A DNA stretch of 64,000 nt from Salvia splendens (GCF_004379255.2 NC_056044.1:5310001-5374000); one strand, 5' to 3'. Positions 32,057 to 43,925 are shown, numbered from the stretch's first letter. Translations and numbers: made by a program. Notes: generated by a model from the sequence alone, not told the origin.

Positions 32057-32292
32057 CTCCCTTCGTCCCGCTTTAGCAGTCCCAGTCACTTTTGAGCCAT
32101 CGTTTTGTAAAAATGATACTAAATAGTTAAAGTGAAGAAATGGTAAAGTAAGAGAGATAATAATGTAGTTAAGACTCTTAACTACATTATTATCTCTCTT
32201 ACTTTACCATTTCTCCACTTTAACTATTTATTATCATTTTACAAGACGAGTGCTCAAAAGTGACTGGGACTGCTAAAACGGGACGAATGGAG
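32057..32292. mobile_element. Stowaway-type MITE forming an almost perfect hairpin
   Basis: Flanked by TA (32055-32056 and 32293-32294), the 236 bases read CTCCCTTCGTCCCGCTTTAG at the start and the near-exact inverse at the end. The two arms (about 117 bases each) pair almost throughout, with the centre at TTAAGACTCTTAA near 32174. Such folded MITEs can act as small-RNA sources; that is inference here. Confidence 0.85.
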
Positions 32293-32439
32293 TATTAAAC
32301 ATTAATAATAATGTGAGTCTTACTATCCACTAATACTCTTTTAACTATCCTGCTCATTATCTTTCTTAATTAATCAGTTATGCATTTGTTCAGGGGGCGT
32401 TATGGTGACACCAGCCTTAAAGTGATAACTTGACAACAA

Positions 32440-32670
32440 CGTACCATGCAATCTGCGATACATAGACAAGTAACTCGGCATACGGTTCTAAGCAATCTGT
32501 GATACGAAATCAGAGCATTGTGGTGACACCATAATTACAATGACCATCTAGACAAACAATCTACTATACATATGCAAACAATCTGTGATAAATAGACAAA
32601 TAATTCGGTATATGATTTCAAGCAATCTACTATACAAAATTAGAGATAATCAAGCAATCTCTGATGCATA
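32440..32670. repeat. Diverged direct repeats with the core GCAATCTGTGATAC
   Basis: Five to six variants of GCAATCTGTGATACATAGAC occur, partly as a larger unit of about 120 bases (starting near 32450 and 32575) that also includes a TCGGCATACGGTTC-like string. No coding role seen. Confidence 0.55.
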
Positions 32671-33830
32671 AACAAGTCTGCCACGTGGCAGACTAAGATT
32701 GAATCCGCTCCTAAATCTAAGGGTTCTCAATGGTGATAAGTTGTCATTTTAAATATAGTTGACATTTTAATACAACCCTATATAAATATTTTTAAAATTC
32801 GTACATAACTTTTCTTCTCCTCTGAAATATTTTTCTCTATCGGCTCTTGAGACTAGTGTCTTTGACACTCCAACTACTCCGAATTTTTGTATTCTTTTAC
32901 AGAAGGCAACTAAGTTTTTTACGATTAACTATATGTCTGGACTTCTCGTTTTTTTTTCATAAGGACAACACTGGGTTTTTTAATAAAATACTAGGGGGGC
33001 AATTTAATCAAATGAAACATATTATAACAAAATTACATAGGAGTATATATTTATGTATAAATGAAAAGTGAGGTGGGGCAATTGCCCTTGTGAATATATA
33101 CTAGATCCGTCATTGCATTAGTTCCAATTTTATCATAAATGTCCCTATTTTTATAAGATGGAGGGAGTATCCACTTTACAATCATATATTTCAAATTTAA
33201 CACAATAGACAAGCGGTGGAATATAAAAATCCATATACTCCGAAGTAGATTATTAGTTTTATGTGATTGGGCAAAATCTATAACATGTGCCAAATATCTA
33301 AATATTAATGAAATATTGACAAGTTAATACTACGTAGTGAAAAAGAATGCTTAACAACTCGAAATTGATTAGTTAAATGTCACAGCTCTGGCGACAGGTA
33401 TCTACAAATTAATGGCGCCTTCCACCAATAAATTAAAGCGTGTAATTATTATTAGCCGAAGACGTTAAAATATCTTCTAAATGATAGTGATTTGATATAT
33501 CATGGTTTCATAACAGCATCTCCAATAGCAATAGGTCAGCCATAGCTTAGCCACAAACTCCTCCTGACACATCATCAGTACTAAAAACTCCTCATGCCAC
33601 ATCATCAGGACAAGCAACTGGACATGCAATAGGTTAGCCATAGGCTAGCCACAATAAACAAAATTATAAAAAAAAATAATTAACACTCACACAAAATACG
33701 GAATTAAATTTACGACACAAATACGAGAAAATTCAATAATAATATTTAATTTAAAAAAAGTACATTAATTAAAAAAAATTACATAATTAATAAAAATGTA
33801 GATTAAAAAAAATTACATAATTAAAAAAAA

Positions 33831-35162
33831 CTAACGTCGTGCAGTCCTCCGCGCTCACAACTCTTCAATTAAATCCTTTTTGCGTCGAATATGAGCATCC
33901 ATTTGGCGCATGTCGGCATGTGCTTGGAGGTGGCCGGCTTCATCGTGAGGTACCCCGCTTCGTACGTTGGGGGCGGCCACGCCGTGGCTTGGACCGGCTT
34001 CATTATCGTCGTTGGCCCAACTAGTCAGTTGTACACCTTCATCTTCGACAATCATGTTGTGCATGATAATACAGGCGTACATTATATCAGCAATGCAGTC
34101 GACATGCCACAAACGCGTTGGACCCCTAATTGCTGCTCATCGAGACTGGAGCACACCAAATGCGCGTTCCACGTCCTTGCGCGCCGACTCCTGCCGTTCC
34201 GCAAAGTAGGCCATCCTCTCATCTGATGCGCATCTGATCGTCTTCACAAAGACGGGCCACCTAGGGTATATCCCATCCGCCAAGTAGTAGCCCATATCAT
34301 GTCGGTTGCCGTTGGCGACAAAATAGATGGCTGGACCGACGCCTTGGCACTGCTCGTTGAAAAGGGGCGACGAGTTGAGGACGTTGAGGTCGTTGTTCGA
34401 CCCGGCTACCCCAAAATACGCATGCCAAATCTACAGCCGGTAATCAGCTACTGCCTCGAGGATCGTCGTGGGATTCTTTCCCTTGTAGCCGGTCGTGTAG
34501 AACCCCTTCCAGGCAGCGGGACAGTTCTCCCACTCTCAATGCATACAATCTATGCTGCCTAACATACCCGAGAACCCATGCTTCTCCCCGTGCATCTACA
34601 TCATCTCCTGGCAGTCTTCGGGGGTAGGGCTTCGAAGGTACTGATCATGGAATATTTCAACCACGCCCTGACAGAAATACTTCATACATTCAAGGGCATT
34701 CGTCTCACCGATGTGGAGGTACTCGTCCCACATATCTGCCGCGCTTCCGTAGGCCAACTGCCTGATTGCCGCAGTGCACTTTTGAATAGGTGTGTGGCCG
34801 GGTCTGCCAGCCGTATCGTACCTGAAGCGGAAACACAGATATCGATGCTCCAAAGCGTCAACAATACGCATAAACAGGACCCTGCTCATCCTAAAACGCC
34901 GCCTGAAAAGGTTGGCGTTAAACCGCGACTCTTGTGCGAAGTAGTCTTCATATAGCCGCTGATGTGCAGCTACGTGATCTCGTTCAATCACTGCTCGGAG
35001 GTGGACAACGGGTCGAGGTCGAGGTACCGCCGGCTGCAAGGCCCTTTGTATCAGCCGGTTGATCTCACTGGACATATAGGCCTCCAACTCTTCGTTCATT
35101 TGCCGTTCGTACTCCTCAGCATCCCCACCACTGCCACCACTACTACCACTCGCGTTACTCAT
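33831..35162 (-). pseudogene. PIF/Harbinger (ALP1-like) DDE transposase with five nonsense codons
   Basis: The ancestral protein cuts and inserts PIF/Harbinger elements. One frame of 443 codons runs from ATG 35162 (MSNASGSSGGSGGDAEEYER) to TAG 33831-33833. The N-terminal helix-turn-helix part includes FRRRFRMSRVLFMRIVDALE. The catalytic core has SIDCMH (first Asp), GSNNDLNVL (second Asp) and KDVERAFGVLQSR (Glu), so the DDE triad is present. In-frame stops: TAG 34596-34598, TGA 34536-34538, TAG 34431-34433, TGA 34137-34139, TGA 33855-33857. At least three stand where the family has Trp, consistent with TGG-to-TGA/TAG changes. No frameshift is seen. A TATA box (TATATATAG, about 35251-35259) lies upstream. 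Confidence 0.88.
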
Positions 35163-35248
35163 TTCGCGTTGTTGATCTTGTACAGAAATTAAGATAGAGA
35201 GAAAACTCGTTAAAACAAGTTGTGCGAATGAAAATGACGTGCAAATCA

Positions 35249-35262
35249 CGTATATATAGTGT
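35249..35262 (-). promoter_or_regulatory. TATA box of the Harbinger transposase gene
   Basis: On the minus strand CACTATATATACGTG lies about 90 bases upstream of ATG 35162. The same string, in the same position relative to the ATG, occurs in the element at 45960-48009. Confidence 0.6.
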
Positions 35263-35488
35263 TTCGAAAATTAAATAAATAAATAAAAAATGGGTTGGCC
35301 GATCGCTCGCCGATCGGGAGCCTGCAATGGCGGCCAGCCGACCGGCGAGCGGATCGGCCAGCGCCCGAAAGTCGGCATGCGCTCGCCGATTTTCTCGCCG
35401 AATTGCCGCTCGCCGCCTGGTTCGGGGAGCGAACCGGCCAGCGCCTGGAATCGGCTAGCCGGTCCGCTCGCCGCCATTGTGGATGCTC

Positions 35489-36419
35489 TAACAAAGTGGA
35501 ATAGAGTTGTACTTGTATATTCGAATGTAAGTTTTAATGCGAGAGTGGTACTTTTACAAATTAAGTAATTGTTGGAGAAGAAGAATTTTCTTTTACAAAT
35601 CAAATAATTATTCATTTGTTGGAGAAGGAGAATTTTCTTTTAAGCATGGGCGGAGCTAGATGGATATGGAAGTCTTGTTCTAAGAAATCTCATTCCACAA
35701 CGAGTGAACTTCAAAATAAGACCCAACACCAAAGAAACTCTATAGATACTTAGCATGACTAGAATTGAGGACAATAGATGTGTATTTTGCAAAGAGCAAA
35801 CAGAAACCACCGAATATAGTATATTCTTTTGTTGCATGGATGTCCAATAGTCTATGGTATTATTGATGTGAGAAATGGAGCGTCTCCATTTGTCTTCCTA
35901 AAGATCCAAAAGACTTACTTTGTCAATTGGTTGGATAACCAGTTTATGAAGTTTGGTAAAAAAAAATTGTGAATCGATCTCCATGTTATTTGTGATCGCA
36001 TGGTCAGTCTAGAAGATTGAGGACAACTTTGCCAAAGCGACAACTTCTGAACTATTTTCTCTGTCCCAAATTAATTTAATTTAATTATATTCTATTTTGG
36101 GTTATCTCAAATTACTTTTTCTTTTATAATAGAAAAACAAAAGTGACTCCATTAAAAGGTTTGGAGGGAGTATGATTGATAATTAATTCCAAATTCATAT
36201 ACAGTGTATCTCTGGAATTGTTTTGTCATAAAAACGTGGCCCAAAGGAAACTTAAAGTTTGACTCAGGCCCATTAATATTTTGCTTATGGACTTATTTAT
36301 CTTCTGAGCCCAGGATGCACTTTATTTTCCTACATATTAGGATTATTAGTAGTACTAATTTTTTTTTGTTTATTAGAGTTTAATTGGAATTTAGAATCTG
36401 TAGGGTTTAACTGCATGCT
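35489..36419. other. Intergenic spacer
   Basis: No supported gene. A near-repeat of TTGGAGAAG(A/G)AGAATTTTCTTTTA occurs at 35571-35600 and 35619-35642. Confidence 0.5.
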
Positions 36420-36428
36420 TTGTTATTA

Positions 36429-37247
36429 GATGGAACATCTTTTTAGGTTCATAAACTTTGGCAAAGTATTATTTTAGGTCCGTGAACTTTGAAAATATCA
36501 TTTTAGGTCCGTCAACTACAAGTTAATATCATTTGGGGTATTTTGAACTTTGTCCGGACGAAAATACCCTTAAGGCCTTCAAAGGGTAATTTGGACAATT
36601 CTTTCGCCACTCATCTTGCGTCAAAAACCTAGAGTCCAACAATTTTTTTACTACTATTTGATTCAATTACCGTCCAAATTGAATTTAAATATAATTAAAA
36701 TTTGCCTTAAAAAATATGTGTTAATTTTTCAATTATTAGATGACCAATTATTTAGGAATAGTGAATTGGGACTTGATACTTTATTTTGTTTTTTCAATCT
36801 AAACTGCATTTTAAGAACTTACTATAGGTGATTTGTGAATTATATTTAGTTTATTTATTTTAGAATTAGATAGCTATATTAATTTGGATTGTTATTTGGA
36901 GTATTATTTATATGGATTTGGGAATTATATTTAGTTTATTTATTTTGGAATTAGATAGCTATATTAATTTGGATTGTCATTTGGAGTATTATTTATATGA
37001 ATTTCAGAATGGAGATCAATTACCATCCAAATTGAATTTAAATATAAAAATTTGCCGTCAAGATGAGTGGAGAAAGAATTGTCCAAGTTGCCATTTGAAG
37101 GCCTTAAGGAAATTTTCGTCTAAAAAAAGTTCAAAATACGTCAAATGATATTAACTTGTAGTTGATGGACCTAAAATGATATTTTCAAAGTTCACGGACC
37201 TAAAATGATACTTTAGCAAAGTTCGTTGACCTAAAAAGATGTTCCCC
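36429..37247. mobile_element. Long-TIR MULE-like foldback element
   Basis: Flanked by the nine-base duplication TTGTTATTA (36420-36428 and 37248-37256), the size typical of Mutator-like elements. The ends GATGGAACATCTTTTTAGG and, inverted, GGGGAACATCTTTTTAGG start long inverted arms of about 200 bases that include ACCTAAAATGATA strings. No transposase is present. The centre holds a tandem duplication of about 84 bases (36836-37005). Confidence 0.85.
36836..37005 (+). repeat. 84-bp tandem duplication inside the foldback element
   Basis: Two copies of a unit with GAATTATATTTAGTTTATTT and AGATAGCTATATTAATTTGG, nearly identical, in the loop of the foldback element. Confidence 0.75.
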
Positions 37248-37823
37248 TTGTTATTAATACACGAGTGACGAAAACCTTTCTTTCAAATTCAATTCCATAA
37301 AATTTCATTCCCAACACAATTTCAATTTTATGGTATCAAATGGGTTCTCCAAAAATATTGGCGTAAGAGATTCTGGTTATAAAGTAGCATAGGATTTCTA
37401 GAAAATTTCAAGAATCAAAGCTATAAATTTCTCTCAACGAATCTGTCTTCTGCGCAAGAGATTTTAAAGTCTTTGATTTTTAGTTTTCGCATTTGATTAG
37501 TTCTTCCATATAACCTTTTCCCAACTACATGTCAAGATTTAATTAAAACAGAAGTTCTAGCATAAACATAAGAGAACGTAACTTGAATTTCATGTGATAT
37601 TTTTGTCTTTAAAATATATAAATAAAATTTGTTATAAGGGCAAGTCGAAGCCAGCTCAAACGAATTTTAGTAAACAATAATCTTAGATTGAATTGTTCTT
37701 TATTTCATTCAAAAGGCATTTTATTGATCTTCTAAAGTATTATTACTGAATTTATTAAGGTTATTTTTATATCTATATCATAAACTAAAGTCAGGAATTT
37801 AACGTTGGGGCTCACGGTTAATA

Positions 37824-38073
37824 CTCCCTCCATCACACAATAGGAGTCACATTTGATATGAGCACGAGTTTTAGAAAATGTAAAAATAGTAGGTTGAAAA
37901 AGTTAGTGGAATATATAGCCTATTTTTTATATTGGTTTTATAATAAAATGTGAGTGAATTGAGTTAGTGGAATGTGAGACGTACTTACCATTTATAGTAA
38001 AAGTGAAATGTGACTCTTATTGTGGGACGAACTAAAATGACAAAATATGACTTCTATTATAGGACGGAGAGAG
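37824..38073. mobile_element. Stowaway-like MITE
   Basis: Starts CTCCCTCCATCACACAATAG, ends TAGGACGGAGAGAG, with TA on both sides (37822-37823 and 38074-38075). Internal sequence again shows inverted pairing (AATAGGAGTCACATTT against AAATGTGACTCTTATT). Confidence 0.7.
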
Positions 38074-38704
38074 TAATTATGCAAGATTTTAGAATACATA
38101 CAAGACTTCTATTAAGCTACTTTCGTTATCAATTATTTATTAAAATTCATATTGTCCGCTACCGACACGGTAATGTTCTATTGATGAGCTATACTGAATA
38201 TAAATACACCTGTATAATTGTTTATTACACCGTTCATAAAAAGTTTGAAATGGTGCATAAGTTTGACATGGTGCAGGAATAATTTATGTATGTTTTCAAT
38301 AATTTATGTATGTTTTCTTAATTTTTAATTGTGTGAATGCTAGACTTTTTCATCACATACTAATAAAATGTAGTTTAATTATCATGCGAGCCACTAAATA
38401 TCAACTTTCCCCACGATGTATTCAAATTTTGTGCTGTTTAAATGTCATTTTCAATTTGTTTTAACATCAAGATCATAACAATCAATCAGAGAATAATATG
38501 TCCATTGACATCAACAAAAACAATTTATGCATAGCTATTTTAATACTATTTCTAGCGTTGAATAAGATGAGGTATATTAGTTGTTTCTAATTGAATGACT
38601 AGTTCTTACCGGCAATCCATAGGCATCAACCAACTCTTAATAAAATAATTGCAATTTGATTGCAAAAAGTAGACTCATTCAATAAAATTGTAGCGAGGAA
38701 TGGC

Positions 38705-38712
38705 TATATAAT
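38705..38712 (+). promoter_or_regulatory. TATA box of extensin gene 1
   Basis: GGCTATATAATGC lies about 87 bases before the ATG at 38792. An upstream in-frame ATG at 38729 would lie only 17-20 bases past the TATA box, at or before the expected transcription start, so 38792 is the better start. Confidence 0.65.
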
Positions 38713-38791
38713 GCTATAGGTTGAACTAATGAAAATCAGAAAACAAAAAAGAAAGATCCAACTCCACAACTACAGTCTTTCATTAGCAACC

Positions 38792-40810
38792 ATGAAGAGC
38801 TTCATGGAACCCCGACTGTGGGTTCTGGTGGCTCTCGTCACCACCTTAGCTGCCACGGCAAATGCCGACTCCACGTGGAAACCCGACTTGCCACTGCCAC
38901 ATCTTCCGTATCTTTACAGCTCACCGCCGCCGCCACCATACAAATATGAGTCGCCACCACCTCCACCATACAAGTACGAGTCTCCACCACCTCCACCATA
39001 CAAGTACGAGTCTCCAACACCGCCACCATACAAATATGAATCTCCACCGCCACCACCTTATAAGTATGAATCACCTCCACCACCACCATACAAATATAAG
39101 TCACCACCACCTCCTCCCTATGTGTACAAGTCTCCTCCGCCACCGCCATACTTGTACGAATCCCCTCCACCACCTCCTTACAAGTATGAGTCTCCACCAC
39201 CACCACCATACAAGTACAAGTCACCTCCTCCACCGCCATACAAATATGAATCTCCACCCCCACCACCTTATAAGTATGAATCACCTCCACCACCACCCTA
39301 CAAATACAAATCTCCACCGCCGCCGCCTTACAACTATGAATCGCCTCCACCTCCGCCGTACAAATATGAGTCTCCACCACCACCACCCTACAAGTATAAG
39401 TCACCTCCACCACCACCATACAAATATGAATCTCCACCACCACCACCGTACAAGTATGAGTCACCACCTCCTCCTCCTTATGTGTACAAATCTCCTCCAC
39501 CACCGCCTTACAAGTATGAATCACCTCCGCCACCACCCTACAAATACAAGTCTCCACCACCACCTCCTTACAAGTACGAGTCACCTCCACCACCGCCATA
39601 CAAATACGAATCTCCACCACCACCACCACCTTACAAGTACGAGTCACCTCCACCCCCACCATACAAATATGAATCTCCACCACCACCTCCATATGTTTAC
39701 AAGTCTCCACCACCACCGGCCTACAAGTACGAGTCTCCTCCACCACCACCATACAAATACGAATCTCCACCACCACCTCCATATGTTTACAAGTCTCCAT
39801 CACCACCGCCCTACAAGTATGAATCGCCTCCACCACCACCCTACAAGTACGAGTCTCCACCACCACCACCCTACAAGTACGAGTCGCCTCCACCACCACC
39901 ATACAAATACGAATCTCCACCACCACCTCCATATGTTTACAAGTCTCCACCACCACCACCCTCCAAGTATGAATCACCTCCTCCTCCACCCTATAAGTAC
40001 AAGTCTCCACCACCACCACCATACAAGTACGAGTCTCCTCCACTACCACCATACAAATACGAATCTCCACCACCACCTCCATATGTTTACAAGTCTCCAC
40101 CACCACCCCCTTACAACTATGAATCACCTCCACCACCGCCATACAAATATGAGTCACCACCGCCTCCTCCTTATGTGTACATGTCTCCCCCACCACCACC
40201 TTACAAATATGAGTCACCACCGCCTCCTCCTTATGTGTACAAGTCTCCCCCACCACCGCCTTACAAATATGAATCACCGCCACCACCACCCTACAAATAC
40301 GAGTCACCACCACCACCACCGTACCTCTACAAGTCTCCACCACCACCACCTTACAAGTATGAGTCACCACCTCCTCCTCCTCCATATCTATACAAATCCC
40401 CACCACCACCGCCTTACAAATATGAATCACCGCCACCGCCACCCTACAAATACGAGTCACCACCACCACCACCGTACGTCTACAAGTCTCCACCACCACC
40501 ACCTTACAAGTATGAGTCACCACCTCCTCCTCCATATCTATACAAATCCCCACCACCACCGCCTTACAAATACGAATCACCTCCACCACCACCTTACAAG
40601 TATGAGTCACCTCCACCACCACCCTACAAATACAAGTCACCTCCACCTCCTCCTTATGTTTACAAATCTCCACCACCACCACCATACAGATATGAGTCTC
40701 CACCACCTCTTCCTTACAAATATAAATCTTCACCAACACCACCTCAGAAGGATGACTGTCCACCACCATCATACCAGTACAAATCTCCACCACCTCCACC
40801 AATATACTAA
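38792..40810 (+). CDS. Extensin-type hydroxyproline-rich cell-wall glycoprotein
   Basis: Extensins are secreted wall proteins; their Ser-Hyp runs are O-glycosylated and Tyr pairs crosslink them into a network. The 672-residue product starts MKSFMEPRLWVLVALVTTLA with a cleavable signal peptide ending about AANA/DS (residue 25). After a short DSTWKPDLPLPHLPYLYSS segment come about 60 units of the type SPPPPPYKYE, with variants YVYK, YLYK, YKYK. YxY is the known intramolecular isodityrosine motif. The run S-P5 differs from the classical S-P4. Glu and Lys are both frequent. The end is DDCPPPSYQYKSPPPPPIY. Because the 30-base unit is a multiple of three, long frames also open in other frames and on the other strand; they are by-products. 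Sister gene at 51188-53443. Confidence 0.92.
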   Translation: MKSFMEPRLWVLVALVTTLAATANADSTWKPDLPLPHLPYLYSSPPPPPYKYESPPPPPYKYESPPPPPYKYESPTPPPYKYESPPPPPYKYESPPPPPYKYKSPPPPPYVYKSPPPPPYLYESPPPPPYKYESPPPPPYKYKSPPPPPYKYESPPPPPYKYESPPPPPYKYKSPPPPPYNYESPPPPPYKYESPPPPPYKYKSPPPPPYKYESPPPPPYKYESPPPPPYVYKSPPPPPYKYESPPPPPYKYKSPPPPPYKYESPPPPPYKYESPPPPPPYKYESPPPPPYKYESPPPPPYVYKSPPPPAYKYESPPPPPYKYESPPPPPYVYKSPSPPPYKYESPPPPPYKYESPPPPPYKYESPPPPPYKYESPPPPPYVYKSPPPPPSKYESPPPPPYKYKSPPPPPYKYESPPLPPYKYESPPPPPYVYKSPPPPPYNYESPPPPPYKYESPPPPPYVYMSPPPPPYKYESPPPPPYVYKSPPPPPYKYESPPPPPYKYESPPPPPYLYKSPPPPPYKYESPPPPPPYLYKSPPPPPYKYESPPPPPYKYESPPPPPYVYKSPPPPPYKYESPPPPPYLYKSPPPPPYKYESPPPPPYKYESPPPPPYKYKSPPPPPYVYKSPPPPPYRYESPPPLPYKYKSSPTPPQKDDCPPPSYQYKSPPPPPIY

Positions 40811-41455
40811 TCACCCCACTCCCCATCTCCCCATCCATCATGATCCAGTTTGTTATTATATTCCTTCAGCTCCTTCAGATTATTTATTTACCAAAACCAC
40901 CATCATTATCACATTCAAACAAACCGTGATTCTCTTTCTGGTTGCTTCATTAATATTGCGTAAATAAAGGTTTCACTTCTCTTCTAGTATCCATAATGCT
41001 CAGCGTCCTATCAAGGAGTTGCGGACAAAAAAGAGTGGATGATCGATGCTTGCAATCTTTTTCTTTGATCGTAATTGTAACTTATGTTTGTTCATGTACT
41101 TTATATATTTAATGGATTTTTTTTATATCAACGTCTTCCTGAACATATTGGATTTTGACAAACTAAGACTCATGATCTACAAATCAATTAGTCGGATCCT
41201 TATTAAGGGTTTCCAAACTGATTTTATTTATAATTATCATTATACTCTAATCACATTTTTATCGCATATCTGGAAGAGCTTTTTTCAAGTAACAAGAGTC
41301 AAATTTGATTAAAGTAGTTTGTAACTAATCATTGACGACGTAATTCTGTAATTTTTCACCAACACATGATTGTTTTACATCTCTGTGAGGTGAACAAGTC
41401 TCCAAGTCTATCTCATCTATCATTGGTGGGCAGAGCTGTTTCTTTTTGTTTTGTT

Positions 41456-43499
41456 GATTTTCATGATTTTATTAATTTTGCTATAGTTACCTGAAATTAG
41501 TCTTGTGGATGTATGAGATGGTGCATAAAATCAGTTGAGATGAATTTCCAAAAGTCAACTACGAACTTATAAAACAATTTGTTGGAATCGTGTGTCCGGT
41601 CAAAGGTTTTTACCAAGAATAAATTTAACGAGACATTTAATTTTGTAAAATTAAATAATATAGCGTCGATCTATGTTCGGAGTAGATGACCGTGGTATAT
41701 TCCTTTTCTCAAATCCGATTCCCGGTGAGTGAGAAATAATGAATTAAAGTTTGGTAAAATTGCGAGCTAATTAAATGAGCTATGAAAGAAGTCATGTGAT
41801 TAAGTAAAAGAGTTAATTATCCCACATCAGAAATAATATAGCGTCGATTTTTTTATTGTAATATCGTTTCAGTATTCATTATGTATTCCTTCTTTTAGGT
41901 TGTATCCGGTTCATCTTTTGTAATTCATAAACCAACACAATTTAAAAGGATTAATCTTAATATCTACAAATTATGCAAAGAACAAAGATGATGCCCTTCC
42001 CTGGTTAATGCTTTTCAGTTTTGATTGAGAAATCTTACGTGTCACATTCTTTTTATAGAAAAATGAAAAAAAAAGTTAACAATGAATAAATTACGATTTA
42101 CGATATTTAGTGAATTTATTGATTTTATTTTGAAATTTGTCAATTTTATCTCAATCTTTAACAATACTTACACCCGTGCTATACACGGCGCATATTATTT
42201 ATATCAAATTATGAAATATTTTTTGAATATTAAACAATATCCTTATATGGGTCTAAAATTATAAATGTATTTAATAATAAACATTTACAATATTACTACA
42301 TTTGATCAAAATAGTTACTTTTATTAAAATAAAGTTATGATGTATAAAATTATGAATTTAGTATAATTTATGTTCAAAAATTGCGAAGAGTAGTTTTATT
42401 ATATAATGATAGTATTGATAAACGAGCATATTATATAGAACAAAAATATTATAGTAAGTTTATATATTATTTCTATGTACATATACATGTTGCAATGAAG
42501 ATTACCAGATTCAAATTCAATGTACATACATTTGACTCATATTAAGATTAGAATTTAGTTTATTTAAACAAATAACCTCATGCATGCATTCAACATTATA
42601 ATTAATATAGTTAATGCTTTCTAAAATGACATTCAGTTTCAATAAACGATAACGATCGCAATTTATACTTTCTATCCTAAACCCTTAGTATTGTCATTTT
42701 TTAAATTCACAAAAAGATGTTGATTTGTGTAGGGCTGGGGCAATTTAAAAAAATGAAACTACGTCATTAATATTCTAATTTCAAAATTTATGGACGGACC
42801 ACAATATGACCAAACTCCGTGATTGATATGACTATCATCCCAATAAATAATAGAATATAAAATATTTAAATAATTATCATTTTAAAATATATATTATTTA
42901 AAATTATACAATATTAAAATAAATATTAAAAAATAAAAGTACAGTATAATTAACATTACCTTTTCTTATGCATATACTTTTTCATCTTGCACGACACATT
43001 ATATTTTCTTTCAAAATGCGTAGAATATCAAATAATTATGCACAAAGAATGAAATAAAAAATAATTTATTGAAATTAACTCCATCTTGCACGACACATTA
43101 TGCACACTTCTCTCTTCCTCCTTCATCTTCCTCAACTCTCCTTCCTTAAGACCTTAACAAAGCTTTTGTAGAACATGAATAAACAAATATTACTTACTTC
43201 GTATACTTTGTTTGTCGTTGATATTTACATGTCACCCCGGTCGCAGTCAATTTCCTCTCCGGAACGTCGCAAAATAATATTTTTGGCTCCTTGCTCGTGT
43301 TTTCATCGTTGCCGAACAACAGAAAGAACCGGCTAAAGGAAAATGAGAAGATTACAGTAGATGAGAGAGATATCCATAGGAGAAGGATGAAAGTTTATTC
43401 AATGTAGTTTCTTTTTTTTCGTTGTCTCAACATTACATGAAAGGAAATACTTATAGGAAGATTTCAAGTGCTCCACTACTCCACTACTCTACTAAACCA
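41456..43499. other. AT-rich spacer between extensin 1 and the hAT element
   Basis: No supported gene. A 20-base string CCATCTTGCACGACACATTA is repeated (near 42983 and 43080). Confidence 0.5.
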
Positions 43500-43519
43500 A
43501 CTACATATAAGCATGCACA

Positions 43520-43925
43520 AACCGAATCGGCCCGGCGGTTCGGAACCGCCGGTTCATGAACCGGAACCGGAACCGGCGGCGGCGGTGATTCAAGCGGGCC
43601 GGTTCAGGTTCTGGAATATGATGAACCGTAACCGGCGGATCGCCGATTTGAACCGGCGGTTCAACGGTCCCAACGGGCAGATTCCGGCTAGAGCGTAGGG
43701 TTGCAGGCGAGGTGTGCAGAAAAACCGGCGGTTTCTGACGTAAACCGCCGGTTTCCGACGGCTCCGGTGCTTTTTCAGGTGGAAAAGCATAGGTGATAGT
43801 GTATAGGCCTGAAAACCGGTCAGAAACCATCGGTTTTCAGCCAGAAACTGCCGGTTTCCGTCAGGAAACCGTGGACTGAACCGCCGGTTTTGCTCTGAAC
43901 CGCCGGTTCAACCGGTAAACCGGCC
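43520..43925. repeat. hAT subterminal repeats (CCGGCGGTT)
   Basis: More than a dozen copies of AACCGGCGGTT-like strings and complements lie in about 400 bases, in both orientations. Clusters of short subterminal motifs bind transposase in hAT elements such as Ac (established for that family); binding here is inferred. Similar strings (CATGAACCGGAATCGG) occur near the right end at 49325-49355. Confidence 0.8.

Larger units (their letters stand above)
31518..33510. other. Intergenic region rich in MITEs
   Basis: Contains Stowaway-type MITEs at about 31674-31876 and 32057-32292, part of another near 31930, and diverged direct repeats at 32440-32670. No gene is supported. Confidence 0.55.
33514..35488 (-). 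mobile_element. PIF/Harbinger element carrying the DDE transposase
   Basis: The ends CAGCATCTCCAATAGC (left) and, inward from the right, GAGCATCCACAATGGC are flanked by TAA at 33511-33513 and 35489-35491. The minus strand carries a complete-length but nonsense-riddled transposase. The roughly 320 bases at the left end and the promoter plus leader at the right end match the element at 45960-48009 closely, yet that element carries ORF1 and not the transposase. GC-rich subterminal sequence with many GATCGG/CCGATC-like strings lies at 35290-35488. Confidence 0.9.
38325..41455 (+). repeat. Segmental duplication, copy 1 (extensin gene with flanks)
   Basis: This block, with its promoter, coding region and 3' flank, matches 50724-54100. 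Shared landmarks are CATCACATACTAATAAAATG upstream, the leader with AAAAGAAAGATCCAACTCCA, the 3' flank TATCAAGGAGTTGCGGACAA and the outer TATCATTGGTGGGCAG. Confidence 0.85.

Noticed and set aside
33839..34226. Plus-strand frames opposite the Harbinger transposase
   Set aside because: They are shadows of the minus-strand transposase, which carries all DDE motifs.
38729..38791. Upstream in-frame ATG as the start of extensin 1 (MKIRKQKRKIQ...)
   Set aside because: It lies too close to the TATA box and would put a very basic stretch before the signal peptide; the ATG at 38792 gives a normal signal peptide.
38838..40967. Long open frames on the minus strand and in another + frame across extensin 1 (His/Thr-rich or Val/Cys-rich)
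   Set aside because: The 30-base repeat unit is a multiple of three, so all frames that lack a stop in one unit stay open. Only the signal-peptide frame has a start, TATA box and family composition.
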